NCBI GenBank assembly: GCA_947630855.1
Contig: CANRJF010000033.1
Coordinates: 1 to 32,399 of the forward strand
Source of the DNA: an uncultured Lachnospiraceae bacterium
GTDB lineage: Bacteria; Bacillota; Clostridia; Lachnospirales; Lachnospiraceae
Direction: 5' to 3'
Length of the DNA stretch: 32,399 nt
Within the stretch, counting starts at the first letter, position 1, and each line of letters opens with the position of its first letter. The notes beneath the pieces were generated by a model. The model saw only the letters and a program-made list of their open reading frames with translations, ran no database searches and was not told the origin of the DNA. Position numbers and translations under genes: made by a program. This document shows, piece after piece, positions 7,443-14,809 of this stretch.

Positions 7443-7467
7443 CCGCAGACATGGTTTCTAATTTTTT
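7422..7467 (+). terminator. Terminator of the toxin gene
   Basis: A 14-bp stem with two mismatches (GAAACCACATCTGC 7422-7435 with 7445-7458) spans the stop codon and is followed by TAATTTTTT. Confidence 0.75.
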
Positions 7468-7570
7468 ACAGTTCCCCGACAAAATTATAAACAATCCGTA
7501 CTTTCTGTGTCTTTACACCGTCAACCTTCTTAGGCTCTCCAATCAGTATACGGTTAATCAGCCTGCCCAT
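7466..7570 (-). pseudogene. C-terminal remnant of a serine recombinase (DUF4368-type tail)
   Basis: On the minus strand, 34 codons end in LINRILIGEP...KVDGVKTQKVRIVYNFVGEL, which closely resembles the last residues of large serine recombinases of transposons and conjugative elements. A stop codon lies only six codons upstream in frame, and the catalytic and zinc-ribbon regions are absent, so only the tail survives. It overlaps the end of the toxin terminator and lies directly beside a truncated membrane-protein gene. It suggests that a mobile element inserted here and then was lost by deletion. Identification rests on the C-terminal pattern alone. Confidence 0.6.
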
Positions 7571-7641
7571 CCCACTGACACAGTAGAGTTATCCGCTGCC
7601 CATATTTATAGCAAACTTGAAGAGCAACAGGGGATTTGATT

Positions 7642-7920
7642 TTATAAGATTTTTCTTACTTCAAAAGAAAGCAAAATACCCAGATTTGTAAGCGGATTGT
7701 CCTTATTTTGAAACTCCACCTTTATTACTTTGGAAATCAAATATGATAGCGGCATCAATGGAGCTGTACAACAAAAAGTAATAAAATTCTTCGTTAATAT
7801 AGGAATCTGTGTAAGGTGAACACATAAAATAGCTGTCCAGATAATTACGGAAGCTATGATAAAATGCAACCCCTTTTTTTGTTTTAACGAACAGTCATTT
7901 CGTAGTTCATTCAAATCCAT
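7642..7920 (-). pseudogene. Truncated DUF7010-like membrane protein
   Basis: A 92-residue reading frame with a good ribosome site (AAGGAGG). The first about 83 residues look like the start of a known membrane family (start MDLNELRNDCSLKQKKGLHF, two membrane helices at about 20-37 and 46-66, then the conserved IKVEFQNKDNPLTNLGIL). Family members I recall run to about 170-190 residues with several more helices. Here the frame breaks off right after NPLTNLGILL and ends in nine unrelated residues next to the recombinase remnant. It is most likely a gene cut by the same deletion or insertion event. The family name is from memory. Confidence 0.55.
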
Positions 7921-8022
7921 AAATTGCCTCCTTAAATATTGTCCACGTCTCTACGACTGTGCATCTGGCTCTATGATGAAATGTTACATGTCTTACTGCC
8001 ACAGGTAAGGCAGCATGTTCAT

Positions 8023-8430
8023 TTAATCCGTCTCAATTGTAATACCTCTCTGCTGCTGATATTTTTTTAATGCCTGCGTGTATATTTCTCCCTGCCTTTT
8101 ACTATAATGCCGATAAATCACTATACAGCAAAAATACAATCCACATACAATTCCAACAAACACAAGCCATTGGAGAAAAGTTCCTTTTCCCCTGAAAAAC
8201 CCAAGCCAGTAAAAACCCGCACATTCATATGCACTAATTGACAGCATAAAAATTGTCAGCCTTTTTGTAAAACTCCACTTCCTAATCAATATTCGTGTAA
8301 AAAGAAGATTGAATATTCTATCAAATAATTCTATATGTGCCTTTAACCGTATTACTTCGTCATTAATTTCTCCACAATGAATGACAACACATAATTTCTT
8401 ATCTTCTTGTTTCACAATTTGAATATCCAT
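8023..8430 (-). CDS. Probable LytTR/DUF3021 deletion chimera (membrane protein)
   Basis: A 135-residue frame joining two parts. Residues 1-38 (MDIQIVKQEDKK then VVIHCGEINDEVIRLKAHIE) match the N-terminal strap of short LytTR regulators that are paired with DUF3021 genes. From about residue 45 on, the protein has two membrane helices (57-78, 84-106) and the tail IYRHYSKRQGEIYTQALKKY typical of DUF3021 C-termini. The DNA-binding LytTR domain and the DUF3021 N-terminus are missing. The simplest reading is an in-frame deletion across an ancestral lytTR-DUF3021 operon. The promoter (8448-8476) and GGAGG ribosome site are intact, so the chimera may be made. It could instead be an unrecognised small membrane protein. 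Confidence 0.5.
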   Translation of the reverse strand: MDIQIVKQEDKKLCVVIHCGEINDEVIRLKAHIELFDRIFNLLFTRILIRKWSFTKRLTIFMLSISAYECAGFYWLGFFRGKGTFLQWLVFVGIVCGLYFCCIVIYRHYSKRQGEIYTQALKKYQQQRGITIETD

Positions 8431-8447
8431 TCTGTACCTCCAAAGTA

Positions 8448-8476
8448 ATTATACTTATCTGCACTACCTTTCTCAA
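8448..8476 (-). promoter_or_regulatory. Promoter of the LytTR/DUF3021 chimera
   Basis: On the minus strand TTGAGA (8471-8476), 17 bp, TATAAT (8448-8453), 18 bp upstream of the start codon. Confidence 0.6.
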
Positions 8477-8534
8477 GCGTCTGATGATAAGAGGTACAAA
8501 TACAACTATTAAGATGCCTGGGCACTCCTTTCCG

Positions 8535-8567
8535 TAAAAAAACAGCAGAGCGCTACACCCTGCCGTT
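8535..8567 (-). terminator. Terminator after the PPC-protein operon
   Basis: On the minus strand AACGGCAG (8567-8560) pairs with CTGCTGTT (8548-8541) and is followed by seven T residues in total. It closes the two-gene operon 8625-9868. Confidence 0.8.
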
Positions 8568-8624
8568 TTCCTTTCTTTTTCAATCAAAATGCCTTTCCTT
8601 TCACTTCTGCAAATATTTACTATC

Positions 8625-8933
8625 CTAATTTGCTTGCAATACCGAACCATCCCACTTATACTTTGCCTTATATCCCAAAATATCATTTATATTTTGAGTA
8701 TTCTTATAACTGTCCAACAAATAAATACTGTCTCTTAAATCTTCATATCTGGCATTTGCCTCATACGAATTAAAAATGCTGCACAAATTTGCAGGCAATC
8801 CACCAATTTTTCCGTTGCTGTCAACTGTGATATCCTTCCATGAATATTCTCCGTTTGTTGCCCTGTTGATAAATCCTTCTAAGTCATAGTAACGGTTTAT
8901 CAACCCGTACTGTTCGTAAGGAATATTTTTCAT
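8625..8933 (-). CDS. Hypothetical protein, partner of the PPC-like protein
   Basis: A 102-residue soluble protein I do not recognise. It is rich in Tyr, Asn and Asp (YYDLEGFINRATNGEYSWKD near residues 15-34), has no membrane segment or signal peptide and no cysteine motif (one Cys). Its ATG overlaps the stop of the 312-residue PPC-like gene (ATGA, 4 nt), so translation is coupled and the two products probably act together. A strong terminator follows at 8535-8567. A reading of it as an immunity or chaperone partner would be speculation. Confidence 0.7.
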   Translation of the reverse strand: MKNIPYEQYGLINRYYDLEGFINRATNGEYSWKDITVDSNGKIGGLPANLCSIFNSYEANARYEDLRDSIYLLDSYKNTQNINDILGYKAKYKWDGSVLQAN

Positions 8934-9868
8934 CTGAGTCTGCCAGTATTTTCCTGCTCCGCTTTCTGTTTTATCTCCTCCGAAAAATCCGTCTGGATGG
9001 AATGCTTTGCCTCCGCCTCTTCAAAATCGGTCATATCTGCAAAAATTTTTAGATATGTAAGTTCCTGTTTTGTAAGCATTTCACCCATGCCGTATTTTTC
9101 CAAAAGTTCTTCCACAGACAACTCTCCCTGATATTTTTCACCCTCCGGCAGTTCCTGAAACTGTTTTCTGTGTAATTGGTCAAGCTGTTCTTTATAATAT
9201 TGCTGGTATTTGTGCCGAATCACATCATACTCTTCCTGAGTGCTGGCTTCTTTAAGTTCCTGTCCATGTTTTGTACTGTCATTCTCTGCATTTTTTGTCT
9301 TAGTTTCCTTCACTTTAATTCGGTATACCTGCCCCTGCGCCTCGCCACCCTCAACTCTGACTGTATAATTTGTGGTGATTCCGTCCCAATTAGGCAGGGT
9401 TACTTCTTTCACGCCATTTCCGTTGTCCTTTGCAATCCCCACCTGATTACCTTTTGTGTCATAGATTGTCAACTCGCAGTCATAATCCGGGGATAGCATT
9501 TCAAGCTGAAATGTTACTTCTGTGGCAATGCCCATTCTGGAATAAAAACGCTTTTGTCCATATAAGAAAGAAAAATAATCCACATCTCCATAAGAATCTA
9601 TTTTTCCCTCCAGATAACTTTCCTTGTTATATATTAAACTTGCCAGGTCATATGTACTGTAATAACAATCAACATTGTCATCATATTTCAAATGCTGACG
9701 TGAACTGTTATTGTTGTAACTGCTGTCTTCTTTCTCGGCAAGAACCGTTTGCTCCCTTATATCTTTGAGCGGAGAAGCAAAATACTTACCGTTACCCGCA
9801 TAATATTTCTTTTCCAGCCCTCCGCATATTAACTCATGGTTCGGGCCTATTTGTTTTGTGTAAAACAT
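8930..9868 (-). CDS. PPC-like domain protein of unknown function
   Basis: A 312-residue protein. About residues 85-188 look like a bacterial pre-peptidase C-terminal (PPC) beta-sandwich: GDVDYFSF, then VTFQLEMLSPDYDCELTIYD, then NYTVRVEGG. The rest is charged and helical (about 200-312, many Lys/Glu/Gln). There is no signal peptide, which is unusual because PPC domains are usually secreted; it may leave the cell by a leaderless route or act inside. I chose ATG 9866-9868 with GGAAAGG upstream; an in-frame TTG at 9892 lacks a ribosome site. It is followed by the coupled 102-residue gene. The two lie downstream of a LytTR-controlled ABC transporter, so a shared role is possible but unproven. Confidence 0.7.
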   Translation of the reverse strand: MFYTKQIGPNHELICGGLEKKYYAGNGKYFASPLKDIREQTVLAEKEDSSYNNNSSRQHLKYDDNVDCYYSTYDLASLIYNKESYLEGKIDSYGDVDYFSFLYGQKRFYSRMGIATEVTFQLEMLSPDYDCELTIYDTKGNQVGIAKDNGNGVKEVTLPNWDGITTNYTVRVEGGEAQGQVYRIKVKETKTKNAENDSTKHGQELKEASTQEEYDVIRHKYQQYYKEQLDQLHRKQFQELPEGEKYQGELSVEELLEKYGMGEMLTKQELTYLKIFADMTDFEEAEAKHSIQTDFSEEIKQKAEQENTGRLR

Positions 9869-9888
9869 ATCTTTTTCCTTTCCTTCAA

Positions 9889-9932
9889 ACAAAATAAAAG
9901 CCCCAGAGAACTTTTATGCCCTCCATGGCTTT
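9889..9932 (-). terminator. Hairpin with U-tract between ABC operon and PPC gene
   Basis: On the minus strand AAAGCC (9932-9927) pairs with GGCTTT (9902-9897), with partial inner pairing, then TTTTATTTTG. It can end the ABC operon, or act as an attenuator in the PPC-gene leader, because a TATATT -10-like box lies just upstream (about 9946) and only 20 bp remain before the PPC start codon. Confidence 0.55.
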
Positions 9933-10010
9933 CTACAATAATATAGCGTTTTAACTTTAAAATTCTTTTTACACTTTATGTATCGGACAAACTCTCATAG
10001 CTATTAATAT

Positions 10011-10670
10011 TCACTGCACAATCTTACCATTTTCCATTTTAATTATTTTATCGCACTGATTTGCAATGCTCATATCATGGGTTACTAACAGGACTGTCAA
10101 CCCCTGGCTATGAGCACATTGCACTAAGAACTTAATCACGCTGTTTCCTGTCTCGGAATCCAATGCCCCCGTAGGTTCGTCCGCATATAAAATGGCAGGC
10201 TTATTAATAAGGGCACGTACAATCGCTGTCCGCTGCTGTTCCCCGCCGGACATCTGTTTTGGGTAGAGCCTGCGCTGTTTTTCCAAACCCACGCTTTTCA
10301 TCATTTTTTTCACCCTGCCGTTTTCTATTTTTTTGTTGGAAAAAACCAAAGGCATACGAATATTTTCCTCACAGGTCAATTCTGGAATCAGGTGGTAATT
10401 CTGAAACAAAATCCCAATATTTTCATTTCGGAACTTTTCCTGCCCCCTTCTGTCAAGAGCATAATAATCATTTTTATTCAAATATACTTTTCCCGCAGAG
10501 GGCTCATCAATGCCGCTTAGAATAGAAAGTAAAGTGCTCTTTCCGCATCCGCTTTTCCCCACAATGGCTGTTATGGTATCTTTTTCCAGCCCAAAAGAAA
10601 TGTCCCTTAAAATATACTCCGTTTTATTTCCAACCGGGATACTCTTACTGATATGCTCCGCCCTAATCAT
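10011..10670 (-). CDS. ABC transporter ATPase (MacB/LolD/BceA-type)
   Basis: A 219-residue nucleotide-binding subunit with Walker [10 protein letters not shown] (38-46), Q-loop in [10 protein letters not shown], signature MSGGEQQR (140-147), Walker B LYADEP (161-166) and the switch histidine in VTHD near residue 199. It powers the FtsX-type permease encoded just upstream. ATG 10668-10670 has AAAGGAG at the right distance; a GTG at 10697 that overlaps the permease stop has none. It is the last gene of the kinase-permease-ATPase group and is followed by a hairpin with U-tract. Likely export or sensing of an antimicrobial peptide or lipid; the substrate is not readable. Confidence 0.9.
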   Translation of the reverse strand: MIRAEHISKSIPVGNKTEYILRDISFGLEKDTITAIVGKSGCGKSTLLSILSGIDEPSAGKVYLNKNDYYALDRRGQEKFRNENIGILFQNYHLIPELTCEENIRMPLVFSNKKIENGRVKKMMKSVGLEKQRRLYPKQMSGGEQQRTAIVRALINKPAILYADEPTGALDSETGNSVIKFLVQCAHSQGLTVLLVTHDMSIANQCDKIIKMENGKIVQ

Positions 10671-10693
10671 ATGAAACTCCTTTCTGTTTTCTG

Positions 10694-12604
10694 TCACTCA
10701 TCCCTGATAATCTCTATTCTCTCGCCCCTAACGGTCATCCATTGCGCAGCATAGCAGCATACCATCACAAACAACGTTACCGATGTTACCGTAATCAATA
10801 CAACCGGAATAGACAAAGGATAATTGCTTGCCAATAATAAGGAAAAAAGGCTTCCTCCAATAGCCATACTAACCAGAACTACACAAAAAGAAGCAATCCA
10901 GGCAATCATAACATATTCTAAATACACCACCCAAAACGCCTTTCTTTTGGATGCCCCATATATTTGATACAAATACATTTCCTTCTTTCTTGAAAGCAAG
11001 TCACTTTTGACCATGGAGTAAAAAAATGTCCCCGTCACTAATACCAGCATTACCCCCGTCGCTGCCACAACACTCCAATAATCTGACAACAGTTTCATCA
11101 GTTCGTCTACAATACCCGAAGCCGTTTTTATCTCACATACCTCACCTTCTAACAGCTCCTGAAGTTTTATCTCCGATTCCCTGTCTATATCCAGCATATA
11201 TACCGTATCCCAAGTGTTATCCAGGCCAAGCCCCCAATCTTTACAGTTCATAATAATGCCGTAATCCAACAGAAAAATCCCCTTTAGATTTATATTTTTA
11301 CAATATGTTAATCTCTTGCCAAAAATATCGCTTTCTTCCCCCATTTTCAAATTGCAGCGGTATACGCTATAATTTTCTGCCATAAAAGAGCCTTCCGGCA
11401 CTTGGAAATGCTCATTCCCATCTGTCTGTTTTTCCAGCAGCAACACATCTACTGCATCTGCTGCATCCTCTGCAATCTTTATTCCCATCTCTGAAAATCC
11501 GGTGGTTTTGTAGTAACCCATTGTATAACGATACCCATTTTTATCCAATATTTCCTGAGTTTTGTCATTTCCATCTATCTTTGGAACTTTTACAACAGTA
11601 GAATATCCCCCATTTTTACTAAAAGCCCCCCTTAAAACCCCGCTAAAATCAAACAAAATATTCAGGGCAATGCATATAATAATTGCACCAATTGACACAG
11701 TTGCCGCCAAAATGGCGTCCCGTTTGCTTCTGGTATAAAGAAACCGCCAGCTTATCCCGGAAACTTTCTCCAATACTTTTTTCTCTTTATTTCGCTGTCT
11801 GCGCATTCCCCGAAACACAATATAAAATACCGCAAACAACATCAGAAGTGTCACTCCGCATATAAGCAGCATCCAATTTACATATGCCCAGTTTTTAAAA
11901 AACATCACTGTCACAACTGTATACAAAAGAACAAATTCTAAAATACAGTAAAATAAATATGTCCTTTTCCCTTTCTTCGCTTTTCTGCCGTACAGCATGG
12001 TTACAATAGAACTTTCATAAATAAAAAGCCCGGAAATAAAACTACCAAAAAAAGCAATCAACGTAAGAACAGCAATTACGGCGCATAACACCTGCATTAA
12101 TTCTACGGAAACTATTGAAATATACGCTTCTATATTGCAGAGCTTACGGGACAGGTGTACAAACAGGCAGTATCCTCCTATGCTTCCAAAAATACTGCCA
12201 AGCAGTCCAAAAGAGATTCCTTCCACACACGCCCGGATAAAAACATCCTTTTTTTGCATTCCGAATATCCGCAGCATGGCATGGGATTTCTGCATAGAAA
12301 TGTTCTGGAAAAACATGAGGCTGGTACAGCCCCAGACTGCGATAAGGATACTCCCAAAAGAGAAAACCGTCATCACTCTTTCCATCAGATCAAAAACATC
12401 CCTTGCCCTTTCATCATCCCCCTCCACCAGTACATTCTCATGGCTCCATTCCTGTATTCGTACTTCTGCATAAACATCATTATTTTGGTATACCAATAGG
12501 GAACAGGAAAGGATTGCCCCCGCTAAGGCAAAAATCAAAACCAATGCCAGAAATCTCATTTTCTGTGTTTTATAAAACCTTAAGAAAAATGTTAATCTTC
12601 TCAT
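10694..12604 (-). CDS. FtsX-type ABC permease with BceB-like layout
   Basis: A 636-residue membrane protein. By hydropathy I count about ten membrane segments: one near 15-37, then about 78-98, 130-150, 165-190, 215-235, 242-262 and 290-312, a hydrophilic stretch of about 200 residues (313-510), and three more segments (512-532, 555-585, 595-618). Ten helices with a large outside domain between helices 7 and 8 is the known layout of BceB-type peptide-resistance permeases. ATG 12604 has GGAGG nearby. A candidate LytTR operator lies 70 bp upstream (12673-12701), so the operon is probably controlled by the LytTR regulator at 17558-18274. The ATPase gene follows at once. Confidence 0.85.
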   Translation of the reverse strand: MRRLTFFLRFYKTQKMRFLALVLIFALAGAILSCSLLVYQNNDVYAEVRIQEWSHENVLVEGDDERARDVFDLMERVMTVFSFGSILIAVWGCTSLMFFQNISMQKSHAMLRIFGMQKKDVFIRACVEGISFGLLGSIFGSIGGYCLFVHLSRKLCNIEAYISIVSVELMQVLCAVIAVLTLIAFFGSFISGLFIYESSIVTMLYGRKAKKGKRTYLFYCILEFVLLYTVVTVMFFKNWAYVNWMLLICGVTLLMLFAVFYIVFRGMRRQRNKEKKVLEKVSGISWRFLYTRSKRDAILAATVSIGAIIICIALNILFDFSGVLRGAFSKNGGYSTVVKVPKIDGNDKTQEILDKNGYRYTMGYYKTTGFSEMGIKIAEDAADAVDVLLLEKQTDGNEHFQVPEGSFMAENYSVYRCNLKMGEESDIFGKRLTYCKNINLKGIFLLDYGIIMNCKDWGLGLDNTWDTVYMLDIDRESEIKLQELLEGEVCEIKTASGIVDELMKLLSDYWSVVAATGVMLVLVTGTFFYSMVKSDLLSRKKEMYLYQIYGASKRKAFWVVYLEYVMIAWIASFCVVLVSMAIGGSLFSLLLASNYPLSIPVVLITVTSVTLFVMVCCYAAQWMTVRGERIEIIRDE

Positions 12605-12672
12605 ACACCTACCTCCACTGCTTTTCTTTTACACCTTACATCCCTCCGACAATTTTTTCAACCCCTTTCCCA

Positions 12673-12701
12673 ACGAACGTTAACTTTTCCCAATAAACGC
12701 T
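12673..12701 (-). promoter_or_regulatory. Candidate LytTR operator upstream of the BceB-like permease
   Basis: On the minus strand AGCGTTTAT (12701-12693) and AACGTTCGT (12681-12673) match the known LytTR direct-repeat pattern (about 9-bp half-sites around GTT) at 8 of 9 and 9 of 9 positions, with a 20-bp period. A larger 14-bp repeat covers both (12666-12679 and 12686-12699, 12 of 14 identical). The site is on the correct side of the transporter operon and near a LytTR/GHKL pair. Confidence 0.55.
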
Positions 12702-12711
12702 TATCATAATC

Positions 12712-13995
12712 TTATATTTTCATAAAAACATCCGCAAAATACCAGCCATCTTCTGTCCTTATCTCACATCTTCCCTCATATTTTTCCACAACCTGTATTA
12801 CATTTCTAACTCCAAAGCCATGACCGTCTTTCTCTTTCCTGCCCGTCCTGGGCAGTCCTTTTTTGTCAAAAACAATTTCCCCTTCGTAGTTATTTTTCAC
12901 ATTAATTTTTATATAGTGCTTTCCTTCACCGATAAAAAAGTAAATTTCCCCTTTTCCTTCTTTCACACGGGAAGCCGCTTCCGCAGCGTTTTTTACAAGA
13001 TTCGAGACTACCACGCACAAATCTACACTGGATATCGTATGAAGTTCACTCATGTGGCCTTTTACGGCCACATTACATTTCTCCGTCACCGGTACAAAAT
13101 AGTAATTGATAATAACGTTTACAATGTCATTGCCCACATCAAACTGCCTGCAAAACATTTCCTGCCTGTCATTCAAAAGATTCGATATATAGTCTTTTAT
13201 CTGCACATCCTCATCTTTACAAAAATCCTGTATCACCATCAGATGGTTAAAAATGTCATGCCGAAATTTTCTCGTTTCTTCCTCCCTCTCCAACAGATTT
13301 AAAAAATAGTCCTTCTGCTGTTCGTTGTACATTTCCGCCATTTCACTCTGCGTTTTATACTTAGCTGTCCCATTAAAATAATATATCATTGCCAATACTA
13401 TTCCAAATACACCAGCTCCTCCCAACAAAACTAAAACCGTTCCTACTATAACAAGTCTTGAAACTCGAATAGATTCTAATAAATTAATAAAATAAACAAC
13501 CATCAACGAATAAAATAACAAAAATCCATCTGCCATAATCCATAAGCGTGTTGAAATTTGAAATTTTTCCTTATCCATCCTTCTTCCAATTAACCAGTGA
13601 TATAACCATAATAAAAATATCGCAGTCAAGGTAGTAAAAATCAGATTCAGAAATTCACCATTTTGTGGCAGAACAATTCTTATCACAAGACCGCAAACTG
13701 CTTCCACAAAAGCAAGCAAACTAAACATAAAAATCCATATCTTAACAGATTCTCCCAAAGATATATCATATATGTACCGAAACAGAAACATTATCACTGC
13801 ACCTAAAGCCAGATGCATCACAGGATATCCATATCCAGAGAATAGTAGTACAAAATATGTAAGAACCGCCCCTGCCAGTCCCACGCTCTTTTTCCAGGAT
13901 ACTTTTTTTCTCCGTTTTTTCAATACTGCATAACAAAAAGACATATCTTCCATAATTGCCAAAACCGACACTATGATAATCTCAATTTTATTCAT
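12712..13995 (-). CDS. GHKL sensor histidine kinase (AgrC/ComD type)
   Basis: A 427-residue kinase. About six membrane helices fill residues 1-205, a coiled linker follows (215-243), then the phospho-acceptor motif FRHDIFNH with His246, the N-box SNLVKNAAEA (331-340) and the G-box GHGFGVRNV (391-399). This is the HPK10/GHKL class that pairs with LytTR regulators. The start ATG follows a GGTGAG site. The 44 bp around the start (13969-14012), including what was the 3' end of a regulator gene, recur at 17527-17570 directly behind the LytTR gene, so the kinase originally stood next to that regulator. It now heads a group with the BceB-like transporter. Confidence 0.9.
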   Translation of the reverse strand: MNKIEIIIVSVLAIMEDMSFCYAVLKKRRKKVSWKKSVGLAGAVLTYFVLLFSGYGYPVMHLALGAVIMFLFRYIYDISLGESVKIWIFMFSLLAFVEAVCGLVIRIVLPQNGEFLNLIFTTLTAIFLLWLYHWLIGRRMDKEKFQISTRLWIMADGFLLFYSLMVVYFINLLESIRVSRLVIVGTVLVLLGGAGVFGIVLAMIYYFNGTAKYKTQSEMAEMYNEQQKDYFLNLLEREEETRKFRHDIFNHLMVIQDFCKDEDVQIKDYISNLLNDRQEMFCRQFDVGNDIVNVIINYYFVPVTEKCNVAVKGHMSELHTISSVDLCVVVSNLVKNAAEAASRVKEGKGEIYFFIGEGKHYIKINVKNNYEGEIVFDKKGLPRTGRKEKDGHGFGVRNVIQVVEKYEGRCEIRTEDGWYFADVFMKI

Positions 13996-14012
13996 TTTCT
14001 CACCTGTATTTC
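13969..14012. repeat. 44-bp direct repeat, copy 1 (kinase start)
   Basis: Covers the first codons and ribosome site of the GHKL kinase plus nine bases upstream. It matches 17527-17570 with one mismatch. The segment between the copies contains the 14.1-17.2 kb ABC transporter. Confidence 0.9.
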
Positions 14013-14122
14013 ATATTGTTCTATGTAAAACAATATATCCTTTTTCTCCAGATAGCACAAGAAAGCCACCGAAAACATTTTCTGCATTTGTCCTCAGTGA
14101 CTCTCCACAATACCAAGTTGTA

Positions 14123-14794
14123 TTAACCTACAAGTCTTCCATCTTTTACCGCAACAACCCTTTTACATACTTCTGTTAATTTACTATTATGTGTTACCAT
14201 TAAAATCGTTGAGCCAAATTTGTCATTAACAAACTTTAGAAGCTGTACTACTACCTGTGTATTCTGCTCATCTAAATTTCCCGTTGGTTCATCTGCCAAA
14301 ATAATATCCGGCATTCCAACAACACTTCTTAAAATCGCTGTACGCTGCCTCTCTCCTCCTGACAAATGTGCTGGGAATTTGTCTTTTTTCTCTTCTAATT
14401 TAAGCAGCTTCAACAATTTTGCAACAGTATTCTCATTTATCTTTAACCCTTTCAGTTTTGCTGAAAATATGACATTCTCGTATACTGTCAATTCCTCTAT
14501 CAAATTATAGTCCTGAAAAATATAGCCAATATGATTCCTTCGAAAACTACTGAGTTCATCCTCCTTCATCTTATCAATACGTTTATTTAAAATATAAATT
14601 TCACCCTCCGAAGGAGTGTCCAACGCCCCCAAAAGATTCAAAAAAGTGGTTTTTCCACTTCCAGAATCACCTATAACTCCAATAAACTCACCTTTATTAA
14701 TTGAAAAATCGATATTTTTTAAGACTGTTTGTTCTCCCGCCTCTGTTCTATATATCTTTGATATTCCCTTCAGACAGATTATATTATTCTCCAT
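14123..14794 (-). CDS. ABC transporter ATPase (FtsE/MacB-type)
   Basis: A 223-residue nucleotide-binding protein with Walker A GDSGSGKTT (42-50), Q-loop in FQDYNLIEEL, signature LSGGERQR (about 143-150), Walker [13 protein letters not shown] (about 164-175) and switch histidine in VTHN. It lies 15 bp behind the 803-residue permease and has a GGAGG site, so the two form one exporter. The pair is AT-rich compared with the kinase and regulator genes around it, and it separates them, which points to insertion from elsewhere. Substrate unknown; antimicrobial peptides or lipids are usual for this class. Confidence 0.9.
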   Translation of the reverse strand: MENNIICLKGISKIYRTEAGEQTVLKNIDFSINKGEFIGVIGDSGSGKTTFLNLLGALDTPSEGEIYILNKRIDKMKEDELSSFRRNHIGYIFQDYNLIEELTVYENVIFSAKLKGLKINENTVAKLLKLLKLEEKKDKFPAHLSGGERQRTAILRSVVGMPDIILADEPTGNLDEQNTQVVVQLLKFVNDKFGSTILMVTHNSKLTEVCKRVVAVKDGRLVG

Positions 14795-14809
14795 TGATTA
14801 TCCTCCAAA

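Noticed and set aside
7451..7639. 62-codon plus-strand frame after the toxin gene
   Set aside because: It begins inside the toxin terminator hairpin without a ribosome site, and the opposite strand reads as a recombinase C-terminus.
8399..8686. 95-codon minus-strand frame overlapping the promoter and terminator region
   Set aside because: It overlaps the start of the 135-residue gene, covers a strong terminator and a consensus promoter, lacks a ribosome site and has random-looking composition.
9176..9768. Two overlapping plus-strand frames opposite the PPC-like gene
   Set aside because: Both are antisense shadows without ribosome sites.
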